Origin: Roseivirga sp. 4D4
Lineage (GTDB): Bacteria > Bacteroidota > Bacteroidia > Cytophagales > Cyclobacteriaceae
Direction: 5' to 3'
Length of the DNA stretch: 64,000 nt
NCBI RefSeq assembly: GCF_001747095.1
Contig: NZ_MDGP01000001.1
Span: forward strand, 4,013,001-4,077,000
Part shown: positions 1-8,131 of the stretch, one piece after another
Numbering within the stretch: the first letter of the stretch is position 1
How the letters are laid out: each line of letters starts with the position of its first letter
Notes under the pieces: model-generated
Seen by the model: the letters and a program-made list of their open reading frames with translations, nothing else
Told to the model about the DNA's origin: nothing
Database searches by the model: none
Program-made: the position numbers and the translations under genes

Positions 1-2
1 TG

Positions 3-320
3 ATGACTTTTACAGGACAAGCTTTTGAGATTCCAGAACGTGCTGACGGACTTTTACAGTTTCCTAAAGGAGCGTTTTCCCTAGAACCAGATACCGCCTG
101 GCGCTTCAATGAAGATACCTATACCAGAGAAATTGAAGGCTGGTATCAGGGCGCTTTGTTGGAATATGGCAGAGGTAAGGTGGCAGTATTTGGAGAAGCG
201 GCCATGTTCACAACGCAGTTAGCAGGTGCTCAAAAAATGAAGGTTGGCATGAATACAAGAGGTGCTGAACAAAATGCTATGCTGCTAAGGAATGTGATGA
301 GATGGCTAAGCCAGAATTAG
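3..320 (+). CDS. C-terminal part of an unidentified protein (cut by window edge)
   Basis: The reading frame is open to the left edge, so this is probably the tail of a longer gene rather than a 105-residue protein starting at the ATG near base 3. The visible part ends with a stretch like GKVAVFGEAAMFTTQ followed by a helix ending in MRWLSQN. That pattern resembles the last strand and helix of glutamine-amidotransferase-like (DUF4350/ThuA-type) domains, which end by reporting whether a file or gene product is 'new', but the assignment is only a guess. It is followed by 166 bases without a gene before the ROK kinase. Confidence 0.5.
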   Translation: MTFTGQAFEIPERADGLLQFPKGAFSLEPDTAWRFNEDTYTREIEGWYQGALLEYGRGKVAVFGEAAMFTTQLAGAQKMKVGMNTRGAEQNAMLLRNVMRWLSQN

Positions 321-486
321 AAGCCTGAGTTTTATGCAATCGTTTACAGTGAAAAGAATAGGTCAAGTCTAGAAAAGGCCTATGTATTATGCATATTGAA
401 AAGCCTTAATCGCATTTTTTCAAGGTTAATGGACGATTTACAGGCAAATAAGGGCAACTAATTCTGTTGTTAAGGAAAAGAGCAAT

Positions 487-1485
487 ATGAGAGAAACCGC
501 TATCGGGATAGATATTGGAGGGACTTTTACCAAGTTTGGTTTAAGCGATGTGGAAGGGAATGTGCTGATGGAGGGTTCAATCCCTACCTATACTCATGAA
601 ACTATTGAGCCTTTTCTTGAAGCATTGAGTCAGGCGATCAACAAGGGCCTAGATAGCATTCAAGATCCCTTTGAGATTATTGGGATTGGAATAGGTGCCC
701 CCAACGGAAATTACTACGAGGGAACCATCGAGCATGCACCTAATTTGAACTGGAAAGGTATAGTGCCTTTCATAGACATGTTCAGAGAGTATTTCGATTT
801 ACCTATGGTTTTAACCAATGATGCCAATGCCGCTGCAATAGGCGAAAAGGTATTTGGTGGTGCTCGAGACATGAATGACTTCATCGTTGTGACTTTGGGT
901 ACTGGCCTTGGTTCTGGCCTGGTGACGAGAGGTAAGCTTATCTATGGGCACGATGGACTGGCAGGAGAACTAGGTCATACGAATGTTTATCCTGATGGTC
1001 GAGAATGTAACTGCGGAAAAAGGGGATGCTTAGAGACTTATGCCTCCGCTTCCGGTATTAAAAGAACGGTGTTCAAGTTATTGGCTACCAATAATGTCGA
1101 CACACCACTGCGTTCCTATACATACGAGTCGCTAACCGCTAAGAAGATTACCGAAATGGCTTTGGCCGGAGACCCAATAGCCTTGGAGGCTTATGAATAT
1201 ACCTCTGATCTGTTAGGGCTTAAACTGGCAGACGCTGCCGCAGTAACCAGCCCAGAGGCAATCTTTCTTTTTGGCGGTCTTGCCAAAGCAGGCGATATAT
1301 TAATCGAAGCGACCAAGAAATCCTTCAATGAATATCTCTATCCGGGTTACAAGGGTAAGATCAGTATCAGACTGTCGGAATTAATGGATAAAAATGCTGC
1401 TGTTTTAGGTGCAAGTGCACTTGTTTGGAGCGAAATTGCGAACAGCGAAGTTATCCGCGTGCCGCAACAGGCCCGTGCAGTTTAG
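487..1485 (+). CDS. ROK family sugar kinase (glucokinase-like)
   Basis: Cytosolic kinase of the ROK family, probably phosphorylating glucose or a related hexose with ATP. The N-terminal phosphate loop is GIDIGGTFTK (residues 7-16), the catalytic Asp lies in NDANAAA (111-117), a second phosphate loop is LGTGLGSG (137-144), and the zinc site is formed by the ELGH histidine (164) and CNCGKRGC cysteines (174-181). There is no N-terminal winged helix, so this is an enzyme and not a ROK repressor. The length of 332 residues is normal. Glucose is the likeliest substrate but the specificity cannot be read from the sequence. It stops 3 bases before the next gene, so the two are probably cotranscribed. 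Confidence 0.88.
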   Translation: MRETAIGIDIGGTFTKFGLSDVEGNVLMEGSIPTYTHETIEPFLEALSQAINKGLDSIQDPFEIIGIGIGAPNGNYYEGTIEHAPNLNWKGIVPFIDMFREYFDLPMVLTNDANAAAIGEKVFGGARDMNDFIVVTLGTGLGSGLVTRGKLIYGHDGLAGELGHTNVYPDGRECNCGKRGCLETYASASGIKRTVFKLLATNNVDTPLRSYTYESLTAKKITEMALAGDPIALEAYEYTSDLLGLKLADAAAVTSPEAIFLFGGLAKAGDILIEATKKSFNEYLYPGYKGKISIRLSELMDKNAAVLGASALVWSEIANSEVIRVPQQARAV

Positions 1486-1488
1486 ACC

Positions 1489-2136
1489 ATGTCATCACAC
1501 CATATTGTCAGAGACCAACAGGAGCCAGCCCTGCTCATAGACGACCCTATGGCATTAGGGATTGAATTTGTCGATTTACTCTTGGAATGGAGTCCCACAG
1601 TAATCGTCACTTCTGATGCTTTAGACGAAGTGTTAAAATGGGGAATTAAGATTGATGTGGTTGTCGCAAGAATCAATGAACTAGAAGACCTCAAGCCAAA
1701 GCTCAAAGTACAGTCCCCTGTTCAGTTATTAGGTTTTGAATCTACCGACCTGCTCAATGCAGCTTACATTTTTCTAAAGGATCATAATCATCAGGCTGTG
1801 AATGTGCTAGCGGATATTTTTAATTCTAAAGTGTTAGACCTAATCAAGGAGTTTGCTCGTGAAATGGACTCAGTACTCTTTTACAACGACCAGAAGTGGG
1901 TGTTTGTCAAAGAAGGGCGGTTTGAAAAGTGGGTGTCTACTGGGCAAGTCTTCGGTATTCATCCAGTGGCCAGGAATACCTACCTGTCATCGACAGGCTT
2001 CTATACCGATTGGCAAAATGAAATGCTCTTAGAGCCCATTGAACTGACAGCTGAGTTAAGCGGCCCCGTAAGTCTTTTGACCAATGAAAAGCCACTTTGG
2101 GTAGTTGAGGCCATGCAAACCGATATCTACAAATAA
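1489..2136 (+). CDS. thiamin pyrophosphokinase-like protein, probably degenerate
   Basis: A 215-residue protein whose order of elements resembles thiamin pyrophosphokinase: an N-terminal alpha/beta half (strand TVIVTSDA, then IDVVVAR where the family usually has the GD(F/L)DS metal motif, then ESTDLLNAAYIFL in place of the usual DQ..TD helix) and a beta-rich C-terminal half starting near residue 125 with a late GFYTDW segment. The acidic GDxDS motif is absent, so catalysis of thiamin pyrophosphate formation is doubtful. The fold assignment is inference. The start three bases after the kinase stop suggests one transcript. It ends just before a strong hairpin that serves the convergent BlaR1 gene. 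Confidence 0.5.
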   Translation: MSSHHIVRDQQEPALLIDDPMALGIEFVDLLLEWSPTVIVTSDALDEVLKWGIKIDVVVARINELEDLKPKLKVQSPVQLLGFESTDLLNAAYIFLKDHNHQAVNVLADIFNSKVLDLIKEFAREMDSVLFYNDQKWVFVKEGRFEKWVSTGQVFGIHPVARNTYLSSTGFYTDWQNEMLLEPIELTAELSGPVSLLTNEKPLWVVEAMQTDIYK

Positions 2137-2139
2137 AAA

Positions 2140-2162
2140 AGTCGATCCCTTACGGATCGACT
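2140..2162 (-). terminator. intrinsic terminator of the BlaI/BlaR1 operon
   Basis: Perfect 9-base inverted repeat AGTCGATCC / GGATCGACT with a 5-base loop. On the minus strand it is followed by a run of six T, so it ends the blaR1 transcript. The preceding plus-strand gene stops only a few bases away and may also use the stem. Confidence 0.8.
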
Positions 2163-2184
2163 CACACGAAGTCTTGTGATGAAA

Positions 2185-3885
2185 TCACATGTACTTAGTT
2201 GGGATGGCAATAGTCGTTCTAACCCTAACTTCTTTACCATCTTTAATACCTCGTTTCCAAACGTAAAATTCGTTTACTTTTTGAATCATGGTTCTATAAA
2301 CATCACCAAAGAACAGGTAAAGGTCTTTATTTTCTTCGTCACTACCTTTCAGCTCTGTGATTAGGTTTACTTCACTGAAGTTTCGACCACCATCAATCAC
2401 TACCTGGAAGTCAATTGTCGGTGGTAGGTCACTCTTTCTTATTTTTTTTGGCCTATCCATGGCGAGTGCAATTGCCTTGACAAAGGAATCAATACCTCCG
2501 ACCGGCTGTGGTTTGGTGTCTACTTCGGATATATCGAAGACTTCAGGGGAGTCTTTTTCGACCCGCTCATAGAAAACTATATAATTGGCATCTTCAGCAA
2601 CTTTACCTTCTATCTTATCTTTAAATTCAGACAGAGGAAACCGGAATTTTGACTCTGGGCTGCTCATTAGTTTAATTCCATGGAAGACTACAGTATCGGC
2701 AAGAGTAATTGCCAAAAGTTCCTCTTTGTCTTTTGAAGTCAGTTGATCGAAGAATAGAGGCGACCTATCAACGCGATAGTTTTCTAGATATTCGAAAGCT
2801 TCCGAGTTCTTACTGTAGTTAAACCTTACTTCTTTATCGGGATATACTTTTTGTAGCCTCTGAAGCATTTTTTGATGCCGGTCAGTTAACCTGTTGTAGT
2901 AGATAAATGAGAATGTCCCTTCTCTAGACATGATGATATTGCGCGCTTCTTCTCTTGTTTCAGCACTATTTTGTGCCTTAAGTATGTTGACACCAGCAAC
3001 TAAACTCATAACTATCATCAGACTTAGCACCGAAGCGAGTGTTTTTCCTTTTGTTGTTTGTTGTTGTTTCATTGCAGTAATTCTTTTTGATAGTGTGGAT
3101 ATTAGCGCGAAGGAATGCCCCAGCTTTAGTGCATTTGAGTTGATACTGACTTTGACCAAAGCCTGTGCATAAACCTTAAAATCTGTAGTTGTTAGTACTG
3201 ACCGATCGGCCAATGCCTCATGGTTGTCCTTTATCTCTTTTTGAATTAAATAGATGAATGGGTTGTACCAGAAAAAGCATTGTACAATGTTCATAAACAC
3301 CATGTCGACTGTATGGTATTGATTCAAGTGAGCGGTCTCGTGCTTTTCAATAATCTCCCATATATCTTCATCATAGTCCGTTCCCTGAGGAATGAAGATC
3401 CACTTCCAGAAGGAGAAAGGGTATTTAATGCCTTTGTGGGTGATAACATTATCTTGAATATCAGTTCTACGTGCCCCGAAATAATACCAATAAGAAAGCT
3501 TCAGGACTTCCAGAAGAAATAGCAGAGCGGCTATTATTAGTCCGACTAAGTATAAGTTAGTTAGGAAGCTTTGCCAACTGAACCGATTAGGCACTTCAGA
3601 AGTAGCCACCTCTTTGTTAGGAGTTATGGCCACTGTTGTGTCTGTTGGAATTATTGGCTCAAAGGTCAGTGATTCTAATCCACGATCGATTGGGCTTGAC
3701 CATGGAATAGGGACCTCAATTTCAATAGATGGGATAAAACCAGCTAAAAGTAAGCATGCTAGTATGACCATTCTACGCAGCTGAAAGTGTGTGTTTTTCC
3801 TAAATAGGAGCCAATAGGCTCCATACATAAGGCCAATGAGCAAACTCACTTTGAGACTCCAGATAAGTAGATCCTGTACCATCAT
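2185..3885 (-). CDS. M56 family membrane metallopeptidase, BlaR1/MecR1-type sensor
   Basis: Membrane zinc peptidase of the BlaR1/MecR1 type, 566 residues. Membrane segments are visible near residues 8-27, 38-52, 108-128 and 285-305. The zinc motif HETAH (182-186) is the family HExxH, and a downstream NHEALAD segment (about 211-217) should supply the third ligand. In classical systems the sensor cleaves its partner repressor on a signal. Here the extracytoplasmic C-terminal half has no recognisable penicillin-binding domain. Its last ~110 residues start with QPVGGIDSFVKAIA, which looks like a divergent TonB-C type domain common in Bacteroidota M56 proteins. It overlaps the repressor gene by four bases (ATGA), so the two are translationally coupled. 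The signal sensed is unknown. Confidence 0.85.
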   Translation of the reverse strand: MMVQDLLIWSLKVSLLIGLMYGAYWLLFRKNTHFQLRRMVILACLLLAGFIPSIEIEVPIPWSSPIDRGLESLTFEPIIPTDTTVAITPNKEVATSEVPNRFSWQSFLTNLYLVGLIIAALLFLLEVLKLSYWYYFGARRTDIQDNVITHKGIKYPFSFWKWIFIPQGTDYDEDIWEIIEKHETAHLNQYHTVDMVFMNIVQCFFWYNPFIYLIQKEIKDNHEALADRSVLTTTDFKVYAQALVKVSINSNALKLGHSFALISTLSKRITAMKQQQTTKGKTLASVLSLMIVMSLVAGVNILKAQNSAETREEARNIIMSREGTFSFIYYNRLTDRHQKMLQRLQKVYPDKEVRFNYSKNSEAFEYLENYRVDRSPLFFDQLTSKDKEELLAITLADTVVFHGIKLMSSPESKFRFPLSEFKDKIEGKVAEDANYIVFYERVEKDSPEVFDISEVDTKPQPVGGIDSFVKAIALAMDRPKKIRKSDLPPTIDFQVVIDGGRNFSEVNLITELKGSDEENKDLYLFFGDVYRTMIQKVNEFYVWKRGIKDGKEVRVRTTIAIPTKYM

Positions 3886-4247
3886 TTATCCTTTTTCTCT
3901 TCTAAAATTTTAATGATCTGATCGAGTTCGTTTAAGTCCATCTTCTTTCGATCAGCGAAGAAGGAGACCATCCGGCTTAAAGAGCCTTCGAAATATTTAC
4001 CCATGACACTAGACATGGCGAAATCACTATACTTATCCTTAGTGACTAGAGGATAGTAACGCTTGCTATTGCCCAACATTTCGTGAGCCACAAAGCCTTT
4101 TTGTTCCAAAACCGTCAATACTGTTGCAACGGTGGTGTAGCTTGGTTTGTCAGTTTCAAACTGATCGACAATCTCTCTGGTAAAGGCTTTTTCAAGTCCC
4201 CATAAGATTTGCATGATCTTTTCTTCGGCTTTAGTAAGTTCTTTCAT
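3882..4247 (-). CDS. BlaI/MecI family transcriptional repressor
   Basis: A 121-residue winged-helix repressor. The N-terminal half (about residues 4-70) contains LTKAEEKIMQILWGLE and the recognition helix region KPSYTTVATVLTVLEQKG, which are typical of BlaI/MecI/CopY. The C-terminal half is the helical dimerisation part that the M56 partner would cleave. It is the first gene of a two-gene operon with the downstream M56 sensor, and two dyads that fit a BlaI-type operator lie 15-50 bases upstream of its start, implying autorepression. Targets beyond its own operon are not visible. Confidence 0.93.
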   Translation of the reverse strand: MKELTKAEEKIMQILWGLEKAFTREIVDQFETDKPSYTTVATVLTVLEQKGFVAHEMLGNSKRYYPLVTKDKYSDFAMSSVMGKYFEGSLSRMVSFFADRKKMDLNELDQIIKILEEKKDK

Positions 4248-4263
4248 AGACTCGTAATCAATA

Positions 4264-4299
4264 CTACTATAAATATAGTAGATAAACTATGTAAATAGT
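4264..4299. promoter_or_regulatory. tandem operator dyads before the BlaI gene
   Basis: Two inverted repeats of the same design stand in a row: CTACTAT-N4-ATAGTAG at 4264-4281 and ACTAT-N4-ATAGT at 4286-4299. Their centres are 20 bases apart, about two helical turns, as expected for two repressor dimers on one DNA face. A further single half-site ATAGTAG lies at 4314-4320. The arms resemble the TACnAT-type half-sites used by BlaI/MecI family repressors, and the location just upstream of the blaI start supports autoregulation. Confidence 0.7.
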
Positions 4300-4342
4300 A
4301 ATTCTATGAGAAAATAGTAGAAGTAGTCTCTGTTTATAGGTC

Positions 4343-5029
4343 TTAAGGCAGGTTTGAGTCGATAATTAAGGCCAAAGCCCTAGGCTCGATCGTATTTATT
4401 GGGTGTTTAGTGTTGGGTTCAGTAGCATAATTCCCTTCAGGTATGGACTTGGCCGCCCATCGAGATTCCTCTTCGTTGACCATATGGTCTTTTTCTCCTC
4501 TTTTAATCTCAACAGGTATCTCAATTGATGCGAGGGTATCTTCATTGAGCAGAGGAGACTCGCCCAGTTCTATCATCATACCGGCTGTTTGCTCAACCAA
4601 TTTCTTCCATGCACTACCGTGTGCCACTTGCAGGGCATCCGTATAGGCTGGAATTTTTTCGGCCATTACTTCAGGATTCATTCTTGAAGTCTCATGATGT
4701 GCACATTCCGGTGTCCACTCAAATTTGGTGCCCAGGGTTAAGATCTTACCAAGGATACTTTTATTTCTGGAAGCCAGATATAATGCCACATAACCTCCCA
4801 TGCTATATCCAAAAATCAATGGTTGATCTAGATCCTTTTCGTTTATAAACTCCTCTAACTCTTCTGCGAAAACTTCGATTCCAAAACCCTTGGATGAGAA
4901 GGCTTCCAAACCATGACCTGAAAAATTGAAAGCATAAACCTCGAAGCTTTGAGATAATAGAGGCACTATGGCATCAAAGTCATTTTTGCACCCAAGTGCT
5001 CCATGAAGAAGTATCAACTGTCTTTTCAT
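4343..5029 (-). CDS. alpha/beta hydrolase
   Basis: A 228-residue single-domain hydrolase. The oxyanion region is LILLHGALG near the N-terminus, the nucleophile elbow is GYSMGG (74-79, Ser76), and a C-terminal histidine in NTKHPINT is the likely catalytic base. The substrate is not evident; MenH-like or esterase roles are possible. No signal peptide is seen, so it should be cytosolic. The gene overlaps the prmC stop by four bases and is therefore the second gene of a prmC operon, which does not in itself define a function. Confidence 0.8.
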   Translation of the reverse strand: MKRQLILLHGALGCKNDFDAIVPLLSQSFEVYAFNFSGHGLEAFSSKGFGIEVFAEELEEFINEKDLDQPLIFGYSMGGYVALYLASRNKSILGKILTLGTKFEWTPECAHHETSRMNPEVMAEKIPAYTDALQVAHGSAWKKLVEQTAGMMIELGESPLLNEDTLASIEIPVEIKRGEKDHMVNEEESRWAAKSIPEGNYATEPNTKHPINTIEPRALALIIDSNLP

Positions 5030-5871
5030 TTTAATTGGGCGCTTATCATTCTATCCTTTCCTTGTAAATCTTTTTTTATGCATATATCAGCGTAACCTAG
5101 CTTATCCATTAAGTCAAGTACTTGAGAACTATAATTCTCATGAATCTCGAAATATAATTTCCCTTTAGGCCTGAGCGAAGTCAAAGCTTTTTCAGCAATG
5201 GTCCTATAAAAAACCAAAGGATCATTGTCTTCCACAAACAGCGCTATATCTGGTTCGTGATCCAGAACGTTGGTGTGCATGATTGAACGATCGGCATTTG
5301 GGATGTAGGGTGGATTGCTGACTATAATGTCATATTGATTCGATGGGAGTCCTTCACTAAGGATATCTCCCTTCCTGAAATTAATGTCAATATTATTTTT
5401 GTAGGCATTATTCTTAGCAAGCTCAAGTGCTTGGCCAGAGATATCCATCCCTACACAATCGGCATCCTGGATTTCCGCCTTAAGGCAAATAGGTATACAA
5501 CCCGTACCAGTGCCAATATCCAAGATGGATGGCGCCTCTATATCATTCTCTTTGATGATTAGGTCAACCAATTCCTCCGTCTCAGGCCTTGGAATTAAAG
5601 CATGCTGATTGCAAATAAAGTTTCTCCCATAGAAAATAGTAAAGCCAACAACATGTTGATACGGAGTTCCGTTTGCCAACTGTCTTAAGTCATGGGTTAG
5701 CAGTGACTCATCTATAGCCATTGGGCTGTTGATCGCCAATTTGATGCTATCGATATGAAACCGATCTGCAAGGTAATTTTTGGCTATCGCCACACATTCC
5801 CGCTCAGGATATGTCTCAGTTAATGAGCTTGTAATGCGCTTAAATATATCCTTGGGTTTGGCTTGGGGCAT
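5026..5871 (-). CDS. prmC: peptide chain release factor N5-glutamine methyltransferase
   Basis: Methylates the glutamine of the GGQ motif in release factors 1 and 2, using S-adenosylmethionine. The N-terminal helical domain covers about residues 1-85. Then come IPRPETEEL (93-101), the SAM loop DIGTGTG (118-124) and the substrate-binding NPPY motif (186-189), which together are diagnostic for PrmC/HemK. The length of 281 residues is normal. It is divergent from ribD, whose start is 50 bases away, so both promoters lie in that short gap. Confidence 0.94.
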   Translation of the reverse strand: MPQAKPKDIFKRITSSLTETYPERECVAIAKNYLADRFHIDSIKLAINSPMAIDESLLTHDLRQLANGTPYQHVVGFTIFYGRNFICNQHALIPRPETEELVDLIIKENDIEAPSILDIGTGTGCIPICLKAEIQDADCVGMDISGQALELAKNNAYKNNIDINFRKGDILSEGLPSNQYDIIVSNPPYIPNADRSIMHTNVLDHEPDIALFVEDNDPLVFYRTIAEKALTSLRPKGKLYFEIHENYSSQVLDLMDKLGYADICIKKDLQGKDRMISAQLK

Positions 5872-5920
5872 TGCACAAAATAAGTAAAATAATTAGAGGC
5901 TTTGGCTAACTTGCGGCTCA

Positions 5921-6964
5921 ATGAATAACCAAGATATTCTCTTCATGCAGCGGGCACTGGAACTGGCCGAGTTGGGCAGAGGACATGTAAGTCCAAACCC
6001 GATGGTGGGTTGCGTAATTGTGTACGAGGGGCAGATCATTGGCGAAGGTTATCACAAAAAGTATGGCGAGGCACATGCCGAAGTGAATGCGATCAATGCG
6101 GTTTCTGACAAAAATTTGCTCACTCAAGCCACTGTCTATGTGACATTGGAGCCTTGTTCACATCATGGAAGAACACCTCCTTGTGCCGACCTCTTGGTCG
6201 CTAACCAAGTGAAACGTGTTGTTATTGGTGCTGTAGATACTAATCCGCTAGTGGGTGGAAAGGGAATCAAAAAAATCGAGGAGGCTGGCATAGAAGTGAC
6301 TCATGGATTGCTTTCAGAGGAATCAAGGAGTCTGAATAAAAGGTTCTTCTCTTTCATTGAAAATAAGAGACCTTACATCATTCTAAAGTGGGCACAGACG
6401 GCAGATGGCTTTGTCGCCAGAGAGAACTTTGATTCGAAATGGATAAGTGGCGAAACCTCTAGAAACTTGGTTCATCAATGGAGGGCTAAAGAAGATGCGA
6501 TCATGGTGGGTACCCGTACCGCGCAGTATGATAATCCGCAACTCAATGTCAGAAATTGGGAAGGAGAGGATCCGGTTCGGGTGGTTATCGATAAAAACTT
6601 ATTCCTTCCAAGGGATTTAAAGTTGTTTGATGGTCAACAAAAAACACTAGTCTATAACGATAAGAAGACCGATTCTTCCAAAAATCTAGAATTTATAAAT
6701 GTCGAGAATGATGACTATCTAAAGTTTATCCTTCAAGATTTATACAATAGAAAGGTGCAGTCAATCATCATTGAAGGTGGTAGTACTTTGCTCTTTTCAT
6801 TCATTGAAGCCGGACTCTGGGACGAGGCCAGAGTTTTTAGTGCTCAGGTGGAATTTGGGAAAGGCATTTCCGCACCTAGCATCAAGGGTGAGAAGATAGA
6901 GTCCATGAGTATTGAGGCGGATACATTAGACATTTATAGAAACTTGGAACCATCCATTTTATAA
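5921..6964 (+). CDS. ribD: bifunctional riboflavin deaminase/reductase RibD
   Basis: Carries out the second and third steps of riboflavin synthesis: deamination of the pyrimidine ring and reduction of the ribose side chain with NADPH. The N-terminal deaminase (about 1-145) has the zinc motif HAE (52-54) and PCSHHGRTPPC (78-88). The C-terminal reductase (about 150-347) starts with PYIILKWAQTADG and includes the conserved EGGSTLL segment. The length of 347 residues is normal for a fused RibD. It is followed 17 bases later by the GAF-domain gene, so the two may share a transcript. No FMN riboswitch was seen in the 50-base leader. Confidence 0.95.
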   Translation: MNNQDILFMQRALELAELGRGHVSPNPMVGCVIVYEGQIIGEGYHKKYGEAHAEVNAINAVSDKNLLTQATVYVTLEPCSHHGRTPPCADLLVANQVKRVVIGAVDTNPLVGGKGIKKIEEAGIEVTHGLLSEESRSLNKRFFSFIENKRPYIILKWAQTADGFVARENFDSKWISGETSRNLVHQWRAKEDAIMVGTRTAQYDNPQLNVRNWEGEDPVRVVIDKNLFLPRDLKLFDGQQKTLVYNDKKTDSSKNLEFINVENDDYLKFILQDLYNRKVQSIIIEGGSTLLFSFIEAGLWDEARVFSAQVEFGKGISAPSIKGEKIESMSIEADTLDIYRNLEPSIL

Positions 6965-6981
6965 ACTAGTTAGAAGAACCT

Positions 6982-7464
6982 ATGGCAGAAGAATTATTCA
7001 TCACAGAAAGTGCTCCAAAAGCCGAAAAGTATAAGTCATTAATCCCTCAGATTGAGGCACTGGTGACTGGTGAGTCAGATTTAGTGGCTAATCTGGCCAA
7101 TATCGCTTCAGCCTTGAAGTTTGGAATGGGTTATTTCTGGGTGGGCTTTTATCTGGTGAAAAATGATGAGCTGATTTTAGGTCCCTTTCAAGGACCGATC
7201 GCATGTACTAGAATTGCCAAAGGACGCGGGGTTTGTGGTACCACTTGGGCTGAAGGGAAAACACTGATTGTACCTAATGTGGACGAATTTCCAGGGCATA
7301 TTGCCTGTAGCTCGGACTCTAAATCAGAAATTGTACTTCCGGCTTTCAAGAATTCTGAAGTGGCACTAATCCTGGATGTTGATTCTGATCAATTGAATGA
7401 TTTTGATGAGGTAGATAGAGCGTATCTGGAAGACCTGATGAGGATAATCGAAAAGCTACTCTAA
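6982..7464 (+). CDS. msrC: GAF-domain free methionine-(R)-sulfoxide reductase
   Basis: Repairs free methionine-R-sulfoxide in the cytosol with electrons from thioredoxin. It is a single GAF domain of 160 residues with the three family cysteines at 75 (ACTRIAKG), 85 (GVCGTTWA) and 109 (HIACSSDSKSE), and the conserved GPFQGPIACTRI segment. The gene name follows the E. coli enzyme. Its last nine bases overlap the end of the convergent phosphatidylserine decarboxylase gene. Confidence 0.88.
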   Translation: MAEELFITESAPKAEKYKSLIPQIEALVTGESDLVANLANIASALKFGMGYFWVGFYLVKNDELILGPFQGPIACTRIAKGRGVCGTTWAEGKTLIVPNVDEFPGHIACSSDSKSEIVLPAFKNSEVALILDVDSDQLNDFDEVDRAYLEDLMRIIEKLL

Positions 7465-8124
7465 TTCGGCAATTACAGTTTTTCCGCCTATGGTTTTCTG
7501 ACCCTTCTCAACATTAATTTTCGTGCCGATAGGGAAGAAAAGATCAACTCGCGATCCAAATTTGATAAAACCGAATTCCTTGCCTTGAATCACACTTTGG
7601 TTTTCATCAATATACCATTTGATTCTTCGCGCAGCAGCTCCCGCAATTTGTCTTACTAAAATCTCAACGCCTTTATGGATTTCATATACCAAGGTGGTGC
7701 GCTCATTCTCAGTACTCGACTTTGGGTGCCAGGCTACCAAGTATTTTCCCGGGTGATATTTGAAGTATTTAATTAGCCCTGTTACCGGGTTTCGGTTGAC
7801 GTGTACGTTCAATGGAGACATAAAGATCGACACCTGAATACGCTCTTTTCCTCCAAAATACTCATGTTCTTCAGTGGTTTCAATAACTACAACTTTGCCA
7901 TCAGCAGGAGCAAGTACATGCTTGTCGTTGATTTCAATTTTGCGTTTCGGATTTCTGAAAAACTGAAGAAAGAAAAGGAAAATAAGTGTACTGATACCTG
8001 CTACGCCTAAAAAGATATTTTCTAGAACTTCTACGAGATAGAAGAGTCCTAAGTTGATAACAGTAAGAACAAGAAAGAGTACTGTTAAAAGTACTCTTCC
8101 TTCTTTATGAATCTTAATCATCAA
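7456..8124 (-). CDS. psd: phosphatidylserine decarboxylase, short (archaeal/PSD-B-like) type
   Basis: Makes phosphatidylethanolamine from phosphatidylserine at the inner membrane. Two membrane segments lie at about residues 10-30 and 34-54. The catalytic body has APADGKVVV, the HPGKYLVAWHP region and the self-cleavage site FGSR (189-192), where the Ser becomes the pyruvoyl group. The length of 222 residues matches the short proteins of this family. It starts seven bases after the glutamate dehydrogenase stop and may be cotranscribed with it. Confidence 0.9.
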   Translation of the reverse strand: MMIKIHKEGRVLLTVLFLVLTVINLGLFYLVEVLENIFLGVAGISTLIFLFFLQFFRNPKRKIEINDKHVLAPADGKVVVIETTEEHEYFGGKERIQVSIFMSPLNVHVNRNPVTGLIKYFKYHPGKYLVAWHPKSSTENERTTLVYEIHKGVEILVRQIAGAAARRIKWYIDENQSVIQGKEFGFIKFGSRVDLFFPIGTKINVEKGQKTIGGKTVIAELE

Positions 8125-8131
8125 TGTAAGA

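Noticed and set aside
3..320. Complete 105-residue protein
   Set aside because: The frame has no stop before the window edge, and the sequence looks like the last part of a longer domain.
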